64,000 nt of DNA from Hysterangium stoloniferum (GCA_015178975.1 WHVD01000057.1:434001-498000), one strand, 5' to 3'; positions 1 to 12,280 are shown, counted from the first letter of the stretch. Notes: generated by a model from the sequence alone, not told the origin. Numbers and translations: made by a program.

Positions 1-486
1 ATTTTCATTTAAAGAGCATATAGCACAATATAGAGCATTTGACATAAAGTATTTGACATTTTTTAGAGCCTCTGTGATCCACAAGTAAAGTTCTTTCAGT
101 GTCGCGGCAGTGCCTTCCTAATTAGGAAGTGCCATGACAACTGCACAAAATTACCCAATGAGGAAGGAACTGCCGCGACATACAAGTTTTTCGTGTAAAC
201 CTAGAACCCACGTCATTTAAAAGTTATATTTTGTTATTTTGGACTCTAATTTGAGAATCAATACTCAAGGAAGGACTAAAATTAAGGATGTGCCAATTAA
301 GTAGTGCACAAGATATATTTCACCAGGAAATTGTACACTAGATGTAATATTTATCATGTTTTGATGCTCTAATATCAAATATAATTGTATTTTTGTAAAT
401 TTCCAACACAAATTTGATCAAGTATCTACTTGTTTTGAAAAAAAAAAACATGTCGCGGCACTAGCGCGGCACTTTCCTATAGCCCT
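1..486. repeat. Hairpin-bearing repeat R1, copy a (cut by window start)
   Basis: This block matches, in inverted orientation, the block at 19040-19553 over almost its full length. Landmarks shared by both are the AAATGAAAAT end, the tract 'gatccacaagtaaagttct', and the other end GGGCTATAGGAAAGTG. Inside, at about 100-182, are two facing copies of GTCGCGGCAG...CTGCCGCGAC that can fold on each other. There is no coding capacity. It is probably a non-autonomous transposable element; the class is not recognised. The match begins at base 1, so the element may extend to the left. Confidence 0.8.
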
Positions 487-967
487 CACAAACCAGTGGC
501 ATCATGCGTGCCAGCGTCCCTGCCGCATAAATTATGTTATGTCCCCAGGAGGGGAGAGAGAGAGAGTATCAATTAACGTGCTCTAAAGCCCTTATGGTGC
601 ACTGTACTGCAATATATACATATATGACTGACTTGGCGTGTAACAAAGAAGAAAAGAACAGAGAGGTGGGGTACGCTTGGGCCATATAGGGTGGGAGACA
701 TGGATCTAAACCTATCCCCTTCGTGGTCGTTTGATGCCATGGTTTAGTAGCTCTTGCGACGAAGGGATCCCCCGCTGGTCCCCCAGTGGTGGTCAAAACT
801 CCCCAAGTCTCCGGCGTAGAGCCCACTCTGTTGAAGATTAGGTGGTAAGGTATATATGTGATTGTATTATGGCAAGCCAGGTGAGTCGTCGTTGAAGTGA
901 GCCGACAGCAGGTAAAGTCTTCCAGTCATCTTTAATCTTTTCTATGCTGATGTAATCCCATCGTCAA
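487..967. other. Spacer without a recognised gene
   Basis: This stretch has a short GA run near 555-565. Small open frames are present, but none has a recognisable domain or splice structure. No promoter, RNA gene or element end could be identified. Confidence 0.4.
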
Positions 968-1192
968 TTGGGATCACACGAGTTGACAGGACCACGGTGT
1001 ATTGTCCAGAACAAGACAGGATACAGGCAAGTGCAGCGTACGGTAAGGAAAGAGAAGGAAAACTACCTAGGCTTTATATGCTGTGATCACGTGGTAGAAC
1101 AAAGGGAGTGGAACAAGGGAGTGGAACAAAAGGACAATGAGAACAAAGGAGTGGAACAAAAGGACAATGAGTAAGACTGGGGCGCCAGGCTT
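968..1192 (-). repeat. LTR-like fragment, inverted relative to 47276-47525
   Basis: Read on the minus strand from 1192, this begins TGTAAGCCTGGCGCCCCAGT and matches the plus strand from 47276 for about 225 bases. The match includes the tract of repeated 'ttgttccactcc' words and a shared end near 'gtcaacttgtgtga'. The TG start, pyrimidine-rich promoter-like middle and length of about 230-250 bp fit a small fungal LTR. Neither copy has an obvious target-site duplication, so the far end is uncertain. Confidence 0.55.
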
Positions 1193-1443
1193 ACAGCTGA
1201 CATGCATAGATGCCAGTCTTTCGAGACGTATCTTGTACCACTCAAAAATGTCATACCATCACACATCGCTGAAGTCTCTTTTATTCTGCCACATTCGAGT
1301 TTAACATCGAAAACCGAGGTACAATACAAATCAAAGAAAAATTTCATCTGCGAGGACTCATAATGAATGCATGATAAACTACACCAGTTCGAATACATCA
1401 AAAGATTGAATTATCTCTAGAGTCTCTTGGCTCCTTCTAAACG

Positions 1444-4400
1444 TCATTTGGATGCCGATTTGCGTTTTTTGCTTCCCCCACCTACAGTCATACTACTTTC
1501 CCCGATTGAGGATTCCAATTCCCGAAGTCCTTTGTCACTCGATTCAATTCTCCCATCCATAGATAGTTTCACAAATGAATTCCAATGGCCAGGGTCGGAA
1601 GTTGCACCAGGATACATACTCTGTACAACCTCCTTGGTGGATATTTCTTCGGGCTCGAACATTTTCGGGACATTCTTTGATAACCTGAGCAATTCATTGT
1701 ATGTTTCATTGTCCTCAGATTGAATGGTCCCAAAAGTCTCAGATGAAGCCTGCGCACACCAGATATCAAAAGAAGTGTAAGGATCCTTCTGGAATGCATA
1801 TTTCTTTTTTTTTTTCCTGGACGGTTGCGTTCGTGCACCACGCACCAGGGTGGTAACTTCGGACTTAGAAGATGCCAGGGCATACACCATTCGAATCACA
1901 GGGGGAGGGTCAAATAACTTGTCGAAAATGCGTAGATCGAATGGGCTCATCTTGTCAAAGAGGAAATCTATTGGTTTGTCAGAATAACGAAAATCGTTCT
2001 TCGACTGCTTCATGATGACCGATACAAATTCCTTTCCCGAATTCGGATCTTTGTAGAGCATTGGAAGCGCCACATCAATGCCAAATTGATTATCAGCGCA
2101 AAGAACTCCGGCCCCTCGCGCAGCAAGCCTCAAAAGGAATTCGATGGACAGCACGTTGGAATCATAAATTTTGATAAAATGCGTAACGTAGATACGTGAA
2201 TCTTTGAACGTCTCGGCGAAAGATTTGTTCTGACTCATAGTGTTCAGCATTGAAGGGACATGATCCTTGATCCGCTCGTTGTAGATCCCCTGCGCGAAGA
2301 GAGCTTCAAAGTAGGAGGTCACCGGGACAATTAATGACTCCGACTCCAGCTGCTTGGTTTGAAACATGAGACGATCTAGCGTATCGATGGTAATGTTGCA
2401 GGTGATGACTTCCCCCCTATCTCCCTTACTCATTCCAGGCCATTCCAAAATCCGTCGCAATGCCTGACAAGACTTGAAGTTACTATGCTGCATGACCGTG
2501 GCCGCCGCCTCAGTGAGGATCGGTTCTGAGGCTGCGACCGTGACGACAGACTCGAACCCTGCCTTGACACCCAAGCATACGCGCATGTATTTCTCGACCT
2601 GGACCATCTCGTTCGCATCTGCCTCTATTCGATCTGCACCAGAAAGAGTGGTCGTATTAAAGTCCAGTGCAAGACGACGCGACATCACCGCAAACTGTTC
2701 CTCAACGGTCAACTTCATGCCAGGTTGCCAAGATCGACAGAGAAGTTTCTCGATAGCAAATTTGATGACCGTTTTTCGAACATCATCTCCGCCCACTCGG
2801 TAGCGGGTTGACCATCTATAAGTACATAAAGCTCTTATCAAACTTCCTCGCCATGTGATCGAATCCCAGCGCGCTGAACGGTTTCACATTGACAAGTTCA
2901 CCTCTGAGAATGCGGTTCGAGGTATCTCGGTAACGTGGTGGGGCGAATTGGTCAGAATTTCCAGTTGTAGATAAGAAGCTCCAGATGGGGAATGGCCGTA
3001 TGTTCCGCAAAGCGCGTCTCAGCGATGTGAATGCGGTCCACTCTGTACTAGGATCGGTTTCATATATGGCCTGCGACAAGGTGTGACCCTCGTCAAACGC
3101 CAAACACAATATGGGAGCATGCTCTTTATCAGGCAGGAAAGAAGGGTTTATCTTCGGCAATACCTGTCGGAGGACAGTAGCAAGAACTTGAGAGAAAAGA
3201 AATTGCATTGGTCATGCGCACGCTTAGAGAGATGATCCAAAATACCTTCTGTATTGAATCTACCTTGCGGTGACTTCTTGGAGGGCGTTGTCTGGGGGTC
3301 AGTACCGCGATATAGCTGCTTTGACTGTGAATAAAATAGGAGCTACATAGAGCAGGCGACTCGCCTCATCTGCTCTGTTCATCACGTCTGCATAAAAGTT
3401 GATACGTAGCGGACCTTGCTTGTCAAACGTCTGCCCAACTGTCATAAAATCCCGAAATTGTTCAGGAAGGGATTTAGGATAGTTCTGCAGTGCCACCTCT
3501 TTTTCGGTGTGTGCGATATCAGGAGAGTCGGAGATTTGCTGTTGGATGAATTGTGGGTCATCAATCACTTTTAATATTTTTTCGAACAATGCAGTGAGAA
3601 ATGCGCTGAAGCGATCATCACTTTCATGCGATTTGAAGCCACGACATGTCAACCATTCTAGGACAGCGCTGTCAGGAGCAGGATAACCTGGATCAGAATG
3701 TTAGAGCTTTACAAGTAAAGATAACGGGGAGAAAAAATCACCTTGATGCCCTGCCCGGAGATTAAACGGGACTACAAAGTGCCTCTTGGAAAACTCATCA
3801 ATGAGACGCGATTTCCCCATCCCAGAGGACTGCACAATTGGCAAGAGACGAGCATATATGTCAGGATCGTTGTGCATTGTTATGTATTCATAAAGAATCT
3901 CGTCGATCTTTCCTTGAAAGGGGTGAGACCACGACTTGATCGTTGCTGGGATACGGTCAGACAGGAAAGGCACAAGTAGGCGGAACTTTACTCACCTTCT
4001 ATGGAAGGATCCGTATTAAGTATCCTTTCACCCTCGGCCAAACCGGCAGAACTGAGGTGGGGGCGCGCAGGTTGGAGTATCTCTAATAAGGGCGATAAGG
4101 ACAAATGGTGCGAGAGTAATACACTACAAACTTACCAAGGCTCCGAACCTCTGAAAACGATTCTTTTTGTAAACATTCGCCCAATAAGTTGAAGAGCCCA
4201 TCGTTCTCGATGATACACTTGCGACTATAGACACAGTCGGTGAGGCCGGGCAGAAGAGGTGGATTCGCCGTTGCAGCAATTTGAGACAGAAGGGTGACAG
4301 CCAATTCGATATCGAATTTATCCACGCCCGACTTGACGCCCCTGAGGATCATAGCGATAAGAGGATTTTTCATAACTTCACGATCTTGCCTCCTTTCGTC

Positions 4401-4514
4401 TTCGAAATATGTACGTCTGGTGGTACGAAGAAGTTTCTTGGTTGACGATTGGTTAGTAGACTGCGAGGATGAAGACGGCTGGGTATCAGGAGGGGGCTGC
4501 GATCGATTAGACAT
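1444..4514 (-). CDS. Crinkler-like P-loop NTPase / nuclease-fold protein (possible frame break)
   Basis: This is a multi-exon minus-strand gene. The start codon is at 4514 and the TAA stop at 1444. Readable exons are 4514-4136, 4082-3996, 3945-3742, 3687-3347, 3291-3246, and from 3186 down to the stop region. All introns have GT-AG ends and keep frame. A serine-rich N terminus is followed by a Walker A motif, SSGMGKSR, near residue 190, and later by a Walker B-like LCLAFDEGH. The C-terminal part has GIDVALP...VIMKQSKND, which fits the D...QxK pattern of restriction-endonuclease-fold nucleases. Basic runs (RKKKKK, KKRK) near the end could be nuclear signals. The NTPase plus nuclease order resembles Crinkler/CR-type proteins of fungi. 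Near 2816-2841 the frame changes without a normal intron, and a conserved stretch seems to be missing there, so this may be a recent pseudogene. The function in this fungus is unknown. Confidence 0.7.
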
Positions 4515-4538
4515 GATAATGGTGGGCAGAAATGACAG

Positions 4539-5538
4539 GGAGGTCACGTGACAGATTGGCGCCACCTCCCCCACACCAACCTCGCTGCCGTTGGACTCCA
4601 CAAACCCCCTGCCCTCAGACTGGCCAAGTTCCACAAAGAATACGGGGGCCCCCCGCCACGTCCACACACGCATCATCCAAACCATCACTGGCCACGGATT
4701 CCTCGGCGCCTACTACAACCGCTTCCTCCCCGACCTCCCCACCACCTGCCCCTGTGGCGAAACCGACATGCAATCTCGCCTCCACATCCTTTCCGAGTGC
4801 CCCCTTTACGAGGAGCACCGCCATCTCCTCCAGGCCGCCTCTCAAGACTTGTCATTCCCCATCATCCTCGGCACACACAAGGCCTTGAAGGGTTGGGATA
4901 CGTGGGAGGGTCTAATGCAGGGCAGGGGTGATTAGGTCTTCCGGAAAGCGTTTGAGGCGGCAATGAACTCGGCTAGGGCTTCAAGGCCCCTCTTGTTCCA
5001 TGACCACCACCTGCCTCTGGGGTTGGGGCCCCCAGTGCTCGTGGTGAGGGGCGGAGAGGCGGATGACAGTGAACAGGTTTGGGGGCCTCTGAATTCACTG
5101 CTCTGTCAAAGTCAGCAGCCTTCAGCCGCACACCAGTGTCGTCTGTGGAACGTCACTGGCACCTACCAACCATGACTGCTGCCTGGCAGCAGTCTACCCT
5201 TCCTACCCACCCCTGACTCCAGCATTCACCTATGCACTAGCAATGCAAGACTTCAGTGTGCCTGCAGCCCTTGTCGACGCCTGCTAGCAGAATCTCGGGC
5301 TTTTCTTGGGGCTTCGGCCCAAGGCCTCAAGGTCTCAGCTCTATACCATGTATATATATCTACATGCCCCCCCTTTGCTTACTAAAATCCCTTCCATGCA
5401 TGTAGCTCACTTGGAACTTCGTACCACCGTAGCATAGTTTCTCTGGGGGCCTTTTCACCCCCTAGCTGCAGTTAGACATTGTTGCTTGAAGCGGGATACA
5501 AATATATCAAAAAAAAAAAAAAAGGAGGTCATGTGACA
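4539..5538 (+). mobile_element. 5'-truncated LINE insertion with target-site duplication
   Basis: The 15-base direct repeat GGAGGTCACGTGACA at 4539-4553 recurs at 5524-5538 with one C/T difference. The sequence between them (4554-5523) ends in an A run at about 5509-5523. It carries the end of a LINE RNase H/reverse transcriptase reading frame plus roughly 570 bases of 3' untranslated sequence. A 3' A tail, a long target duplication and a missing 5' end are the standard signature of target-primed reverse transcription. The insertion lies 25 bases upstream of the start codon of the Crinkler-like gene, on the opposite strand, and so displaces that gene's promoter. Confidence 0.85.
4591..4935 (+). 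pseudogene. C-terminal fragment of LINE reverse transcriptase/RNase H protein
   Basis: About 114 codons ending in TAG. The run TGHGFLGAYYNRF, followed by CPCGETDMQSRLHILSECP and an arginine/histidine-rich RHLL segment, is the conserved C-terminal zinc-knuckle-like region (CxC...H...C) of RNase H-containing LINE polyproteins common in mushroom genomes. The catalytic reverse transcriptase and RNase H domains are absent because the copy is 5'-truncated. It is non-functional on its own. Confidence 0.75.
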
Positions 5539-7446
5539 TCACATGGTGCATCTAAATCCCGCTGTTGGGGCCATTCTTGCCTGGCACTACAAAGTTTTGC
5601 CAGAATGATGGCGTCTATCTCCAATGCGTGTCGGGTGGGTGGGGATCACTCCAGAGTATCAGTCAATTGTAGTTCTCCGCAATCGGGACAGTTTGTCAAT
5701 AACTTCATTCTACAGATGCATGTTTAACAGGTGCCAGTGGCATCCTTATATCGGAAAAATCTGAAAATCCTGATCAGGCCTGTCGGCCCGGCTGAATGCT
5801 GACTTACCTGATGCCGGCTGCTCAGGTTGAACAGGCGTCAAGCCGGGTGATCATGCCTGGTGCACCCAAGCATCAGGCCGGCAGTGCTCGGCACACAGCC
5901 TGGCTCGGGTCATGCAGCCCGCCACAAGGTCACACAGCCTGATCAAGGCCTGCACAGACACCTGGCAGTCTGACTAAGATCTGCACAGATGCTCTGTGTG
6001 TAGGGGTAAGGCTTTATGGTGTACAGCCAAGGTCCGCAAGGTTTTGTTCCCACCAACACAACTAAGTTTTGGTGGGGTAGCATGATGGAAGCAGTATGTT
6101 CCCCATTTAAACTATTGATGGGTTCTCACTCCTTAACAGGTCAGCAATGGCAGTGTCGTGTCCTGAAGACATGGTAACCTGTTCCATGGCCACATTCTTT
6201 GAACTTGGTAAGGATAACTGCCCTCAATTTTGATTACAGTATCAAGGATACATTCTCTGGTGGGATGCTTCTTATTGAGCATATTAAATAGGTGTTTTCT
6301 TCTTCTACAGTTGAGGAGTTTCTCTAATCTGGTGTGTTTAGTGTGCAGGCAGATCATTACAAGTTGACTAGGGAGATTGACTCAGCAAGTAATTGTCACA
6401 ACTGTCACAGTCACAACGTTGTCACAAAAATATTCAAGGTAACTTTCAACAACTCTTTAACACTTTGACTCATCTTCAACAATTTCTCCAACTCAACTTC
6501 CTATTTGACATCTTCAACACTCTTATTTGACTTTCTTCGACAATATTGAATATCTTTGACATGTCTCATTTCGACATCACGAATGATTTCATTATTAAAT
6601 CATAACATAGTCTGTAGGTAAACAATGGAAAGCATAAAAGGGCAATGAGAAGAGCAAAGGACTTCAGTCAGAAAATCTCACATTGTACATTAGTTATCTG
6701 TATTAATAATCTACCCCTTGATCTTGTCTTACATGATTGTTGAAACTCTTCAACATTTATTATCTGTGAGCCTTTGCAACTGGTAATAGCCTCTCACTTC
6801 ATCAACAGGGTGAATTTATACTTCATCAAACAAGGCTTCTGTATTCAGTGTAGTAGAATATATTACAATTATATTTCAACTATATCGAAAGAAATTCAAT
6901 TCATGTCAGTATTTTCTGACTCAGGACATGATCCGAGACTACCAAAACATTGAGTACTACAGCACTTCAATCTGTGGCTCCCATTCCTTCACAGAGAGTT
7001 ATTTGGCCATCATGTTATGACCATGTTGCAACCCTGTCACAACCCAACAGTCCCCAACATTATTATTGCCTATGCCAGTCAAGTCATCATATCGGTAACC
7101 ATTGGAATACCGACACTGACATATACCTTCATGGTGATCAAACCCTGTTTATGCCCTTTCAAGTTATACTCATACCATCTGGTTATGCTTTGATATGTCC
7201 CTTTTTATTATGATGATCCATTCTACTCTATGTTTCACTTATGCCCATATATACTTTGTAGCTTTTGGACTATTTCCTTTTCTCATAATTCTGCTCTCAG
7301 TTACTCATGGCTTCCGATCTTATCGTAACCTTCCAGTTCCTAGTCAAGTATATTTGTCACTATTGGACATTCCCACTCTTGCCTTAATTGGTATTTCAAG
7401 ATGCTGATAACTAGTATTTAAGTTCAACTATAATGTAGCTACAAAG
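5539..7446. other. Intergenic: GC-rich island then AT-rich sequence, no gene
   Basis: Bases 5745-6010 are markedly GC-rich, with repeated words such as GGCCTG, GCCGGC and CACAGCCTG, unlike the AT-rich DNA on either side. They may be a fragment of an older element. From about 6100 to 7446 the sequence is AT-rich with only short, unrelated open frames, and no coding gene or RNA gene could be supported. The original promoter of the Crinkler-like gene would lie just right of 5538. Confidence 0.45.
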
Positions 7447-8907
7447 TGTTATGGAGTGTGTGTGGAGCTTATCAGAGGGTTTCTGGAGAAACCTGTGGGA
7501 AAGCCAGTAGGACTTGGCTTCAGCTTATAGGCTGCACCCTCGCAAGATTGTGACATCCAATTTCAAACAGGCGGATGGGAAACCCAGGGAGTCTGGGGAT
7601 AGATGGTAGGCCAGGAGTCGGGGAGGTCAATGGCGGGAAATCCGTGGAGGTCATTGATTAGTTGGGGAGGTTGAGTGATGATAAGTTGGAGGTTGAGTGA
7701 TGATAAGTTGGAGTGATGATAAGTTGGAGGTTGAGTGATGATAAGTTGGAGGTTGAGTGATGATAAGTTGGAGGTTGAGTGATGATAAGTTGGAGGTTGA
7801 GTGATGATAAGTTGGAGGTTGAGTGATGATAAGTTGGAGGTTGAGTGATGATAAGTTGGAGGTTGAGTGATGATAAGTTGGAGGTTGAGTGATGATAAGT
7901 TGGAGGTTGAGTGATGATAAGTTGGAGGTTGAGTGATGATAAGTTGGAGGTTGAGTGATGATAAGTTGGAGGTTGAGTGATGATAAGTTGGAGGTTGAGT
8001 GATGATAAGTTGGAGGTTGAGTGATGATAAGTTGGAGGTTGAGTGATGATAAGTTGGAGGTTGAGTGATGATAAGTTGGAGGTTGAGTGATGATAAGTTG
8101 GAGGTTGAGTGATGATAAGTTGGAGGTTGAGTGATGATAAGTTGGAGGTTGAGTGATGATAAGTTGGAGGTTGAGTGATGATAAGTTGGAGGTTGAGTGA
8201 TGATAAGTTGGAGGTTGAGTGATGATAAGTTGGAGGTTGAGTGATGATAAGTTGGAGGTTGAGTGATGATAAGTTGGAGGTTGAGTGATGATAAGTTGGA
8301 GGTTGAGTGATAGGAGAGTCGGAGCTGTGGGCTCCAACAAGGATGAAGTGGTATTCTCAAAGAGGAGTTTAGAGCGGAAAGGGAACTAAGATTACTGGGG
8401 GAAATCTAAGCTGATTTCTGACTGGATTGTATGTACAACATTAGCTACAACTGCTGAGTGTATGCAATACCAAATCCAGTAATAATGAAAGCTTAAATAG
8501 GGAATCATGAAACAAGAATAATAAACACCAAGTTAGGTGTTAGGAATGGGATGGAATGGGGTGGAGTCCAAATCATGACAGGTCATTAGACTGTAAATGG
8601 GAATGGGGTGGGAGCGGAGTCCGAAGCATGACAGGTCATTTGACCATAACGGGAATAGGGCTCAGTTAGAGGGTTGATGGGTTTTCCAAGTGGAGTCCAG
8701 TGACTGATGCATGGAACAAAGACGGGGATAGACAGGGATGACGTGTGTGGGGTCCAGGTGGGTATTCTGGTGACTGATATACAAGATAATGAAGGTTGGA
8801 TTGATGTCCAGGTCCCGGCAGGTATTCCGGTTAACTGAAAACAGTGTATCTAGGTGCATATGCTGTAGGTTGGTGCCCAGAGTCCAGCAGGAGTTCTGGT
8901 TGTAACA
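7447..8907. mobile_element. Solo LTR, family S, copy 1 (1461 bp)
   Basis: The element starts TGTTATGGAG and ends TTGTAACA. It is flanked on both sides by CAAAG (7442-7446 and 8908-8912), an exact 5-bp target duplication. The TGTTA...TAACA ends are those of a long terminal repeat. About 55 bases in is a family hallmark, ACTTGGCTTCAGCTTATAGG, seen also in the copies at 26618 and 29606. No internal coding region is present, so it is a solo LTR left after recombination. It contains a 22-bp minisatellite that the other copies lack. Confidence 0.85.
7669..8311. repeat. 22-bp minisatellite, 28 full copies
   Basis: The unit is GGTTGAGTGATGATAAGTTGGA. There are two full units, then one shortened 16-base unit (7713-7728), then 26 full units from 7729 and a final partial one. 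The copies are essentially identical. Because 22 is not a multiple of three and the minus strand of the unit has no stop codon in any phase, long repetitive open frames appear there (22-residue period). These are not genes. Confidence 0.95.
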
Positions 8908-9040
8908 CAAAGTAATCAGAATATTGACTCAGAACACTTGTATACATCTCTCATAGTCTCACTCTGAATATCCTGCTCTCCAACTCTCGCTCTCTGACTC
9001 TCCGACCCAACTCCAACTGGTCCTTCAGTTTCCAATCGGT

Positions 9041-9200
9041 GATTTACTGTGAGGTTACTTGACAGGACTAGTGCTCACCCACCCAAAATTTAAGGACACC
9101 TGACGGTAACTTGCAAGGGTGCAGCACATAAGCTGAAGCCAAGTCCTTCCATTCAGTCCTCATCAGTTTACTGACTTCAGTCAGTTTTCTGTTCTTAACA
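9041..9200 (+). repeat. Short LTR-like fragment related to family S, opposite orientation
   Basis: The reverse complement of the family-S hallmark (GCACATAAGCTGAAGCCAAG) lies at about 9123-9142. The block ends TTCTTAACA at 9200, matching the TAACA end of the family. GGTGA occurs directly before 9041 and directly after 9200, so this could be a 160-bp insertion with a 5-bp target duplication. The start lacks the TG expected of an LTR. The call is tentative. Confidence 0.4.
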
Positions 9201-9289
9201 GGTGATTCCACCCTATGCCATAGGTTCTATTCTGGCCTTCCATCTTGCCTTAAGGATGACAGCTGTCAAAGTGACAGCAAGCTGACTAC

Positions 9290-9880
9290 TCTCATTGATA
9301 TGTGCATCAAAGCTCAGCAATCCAGCACTCATGAAGCATCCTCAGACCACCTAAAAAAAAGACAACCAAGACAAGGAACCAGCATGCACATCAATTGGCA
9401 ATACCACCAACACTGGTAATTACTCCTCAAAGAAGTCCAAGAAGAAAAATGGACTGACTTGACTTCTAGCAATGCTGCAACCTCTAGCAACATCACCAGC
9501 ACCTCTGTGGCTAAGCCCAAAGACAATTTGAGCTCAAAGATTGGCCCAGACAGTAAGCGAACACCTGAGGAAAGATAGCAATGAAAGGACAATGACCACT
9601 GACCTCCGCCTTTGGTGCAGTACCCCAGTTACATGGCAAACAAGTGTCCATTGAACAACACTACCAAGGCTCATGCTCCAATTGACAAGAGCTAGGGAGT
9701 TGAACTGGACAATGTATTTGGTAATACACTGGCTGTCCTTCACCCTAATGTTGGCTAGAGTAGCTTTGGGGTCACTGACAGCATTGTGAGACCCAAAATT
9801 AAGTCTGAGCTCTCTAATAAAGGATGAGTAGTTGTTGAGCCAGCTGGTGTAAGTTTGTTACTGTTACTAGGAATATACCT
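9290..9880 (+). pseudogene. Decayed Gypsy gag remnant
   Basis: In shifting plus-strand frames one can read a serine/threonine-rich linker, then DNLSSKIGPDSKRTPEER, and then a ruined zinc-knuckle region. The 'LSSKLG..G.LTPEER' word just before a CCHC knuckle is typical of gag proteins in Agaricomycete Gypsy elements. Multiple stops and frame changes are present, and CG dinucleotides are nearly absent. No functional product is expected. Confidence 0.5.
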
Positions 9881-12280
9881 AATAACTTAAATGCAACAGT
9901 CAAGTCGTTATGACAGTTACTAACACAGTTGTTTGATAACCAAACACACTCTGAGTGTGAGGCTAAAGATAGGACCTTATACAGTATAGATGTAGATGTG
10001 TACAGAAGGTTAATGTAAGCCTGATGTCATAGAGCTGTAGAATGTCAACAGCAAGAGATACAGCAATATCCCAACTGGCCATAGGAGTAAGAGTAGAAGT
10101 AAGAGTAAGACTTAAGAGGATATCTGAAAACTATTAAATATATCAAATTTTATATACTCTAAAGGTTATTTAAACATTTAGGATGTGATTCAAATATAAT
10201 TTGGGTTTTCAAACTTTGGGAGTGTTTAAAACTTATTTGTATATTATGGAACAAAGCATCTTTCAGAACCTGAATAGATTATAAAAGAGTTTAGTAGATT
10301 AAAACACCAGAACTTTTAAAAAGCATATCCTTTTAAATGGTCCATTTCATGCATGTGTATGTCACTAACATCTCTGAACATACTGTATATGTATTACATT
10401 GGAATGGGTCTGTCAATCTGAACAAATTTCTACTTGATTCAACATATGTACCAAGAATATATAGGTGGTTTCACTTAATGAAGAAAGTTATAGGATGAAA
10501 AATCTCCAATGATATCTCACATATTTTACTAGGAAATAGCTACAGTTTAGCTTTGAAAAAACAAAGTACCAACAAAAGTATTAGCAAATATTTACATAAC
10601 TTGGAAACCCATATACAATAGGTTCTATTAATTGAGTCTGAATTGTCTAGGATGTAATATGGAGAATTGTTTCTCATGGTTGGTGGTTAACAATATAATG
10701 GTCTCAGAATATATACCACTATTTAAAGATGAAGTTTTGTAGCAATTGCTTTTATTAGTAAACATTTGATATTATAATGATCACAGACAACCTCATCAAG
10801 CTTCTGACTTAAGAATGAGCTTCAAGATTGAGATACAATGAAATTGCTTGTTCCATAGTGGGCAAAAGAGAGCCCCTTATATACATGAGGGAGCACAGGT
10901 CAAAACAAATGAGTACAAATGATAACACAACAATGATGTTATATGGTGAGTCATATCTGAGTCATCTTGGTAAGAAAGTTAGTAAGGCTGTGAATAATAA
11001 AGGGGGAGGCTGTGCTGAACCATATGGCAAGTGTCCAATGAGAAAAAGAAATCAAGCATATGTGTGGAATGTGAGAACTTCAGGGGAGAATTACTGAAGA
11101 ACAATAGATAAATGGGGAAATAGTGAGTCATGGTGAGTAAGAGAAAAGATCATATGACAATAGAATTATGATTACATGAGTAAGGGTAAGGGACATTGAA
11201 TCACAATAATGGCTAGTTGAATAGCAGGGGTAATATTTAAGTATCATAATGGATCCCATCACAAAACTGAAAATGGATATGCTTTATTCATGTGAAGTGC
11301 AAGGATGAAGGGATGGGAGAGCATGCAAAAACCCTACACATTCTTTAACACTTTAACACTTCACAGCACCTTCTCCAGACAATGGGAGCCATACACTAAA
11401 TGTAGAGTAGTCAACAGCAGCAGGAGAACATGTTAAATTTGATGATGAAACACACCTTTTTATAGGGGGAGTCCACCAATTATTGCAACTTTTCATATGA
11501 AGATGCTAATTGTGGACCATGCTTTTGGAGGTTAATGTGTGTCAGAACCACTATACACCTCCCAGAGCATCCAACCTATATTGTCAGGAGGTGCTACACT
11601 AACTGACACAAGATATTGAGAAACAAATACTTTTATTACAAGCTTATTAAACCCTTGTATATTGTGTATTGCAATAGAGTCAACTCATACTATTTTTAAT
11701 AGAACATGCTCCTGAACCATGTGACAAATTTGGGTGGCTTGAAATGATGAGACCTTCTACTTTCATAGTCTTCTGGGAGATTGAATGACATGATATGAGG
11801 ACCATGATCTCCACTCCTCATGAACTGTTCTGTATAATAATATTGCTCAGGTTCATGTGATGAGTTGATCAAATGTATATATATGGATAGACCCTAAAGT
11901 TATCATCATATGGATGAATATAGATGATATCTCTATGTTCAAATGGAGGTTGAATTCTGATTTTTCAAAGACTGCAAGGATACTGTTTGGAGATGTGAAC
12001 TGGTTTTAGTTTGGGGATGGTTGTCAATAATGTAGAAGAGGGAGATTGGATCATGGGGATTTCAAGATACAAGGGAGACATTGATGGTGGGAGGGAACTT
12101 GGATTTATCTTATCAATTGTGAGTTTAGATGATGAGGTGATGCTAGACATGATGAAGATGAAACTGACTAGGCTGTATGATGAGTGAGGCTGAGGTCAGT
12201 GCCAAAGTATATACGCAATTGAGTGACTGTGACTGTGACTTGGAGCTTGAATGGTCTTAAGTTGCTTTCTGATTGGACTC
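9881..12280. other. AT-rich, CpG-poor decayed DNA, no recognisable gene
   Basis: The sequence is AT-rich, contains almost no CG, and has only short open frames without family resemblance. It is most likely decayed transposon sequence between the gag remnant on the left and the pol remnant on the right, but no element ends could be identified. Confidence 0.4.

Noticed and set aside
4548-4931. Proline/histidine-rich plus-strand frames overlapping the LINE fragment
   Set aside because: Shadows of the LINE C-terminal frame in GC-rich sequence; no conserved features.
7669-8311. CRISPR-like array
   Set aside because: Units are contiguous with no spacers, and this is a fungal genome.
7563-8360. 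Repetitive minus-strand frames of 229 and 265 codons (LIITQPPTYHHS repeats)
   Set aside because: Two overlapping frames from the same stop-free 22-bp minisatellite; not a protein-coding signature.
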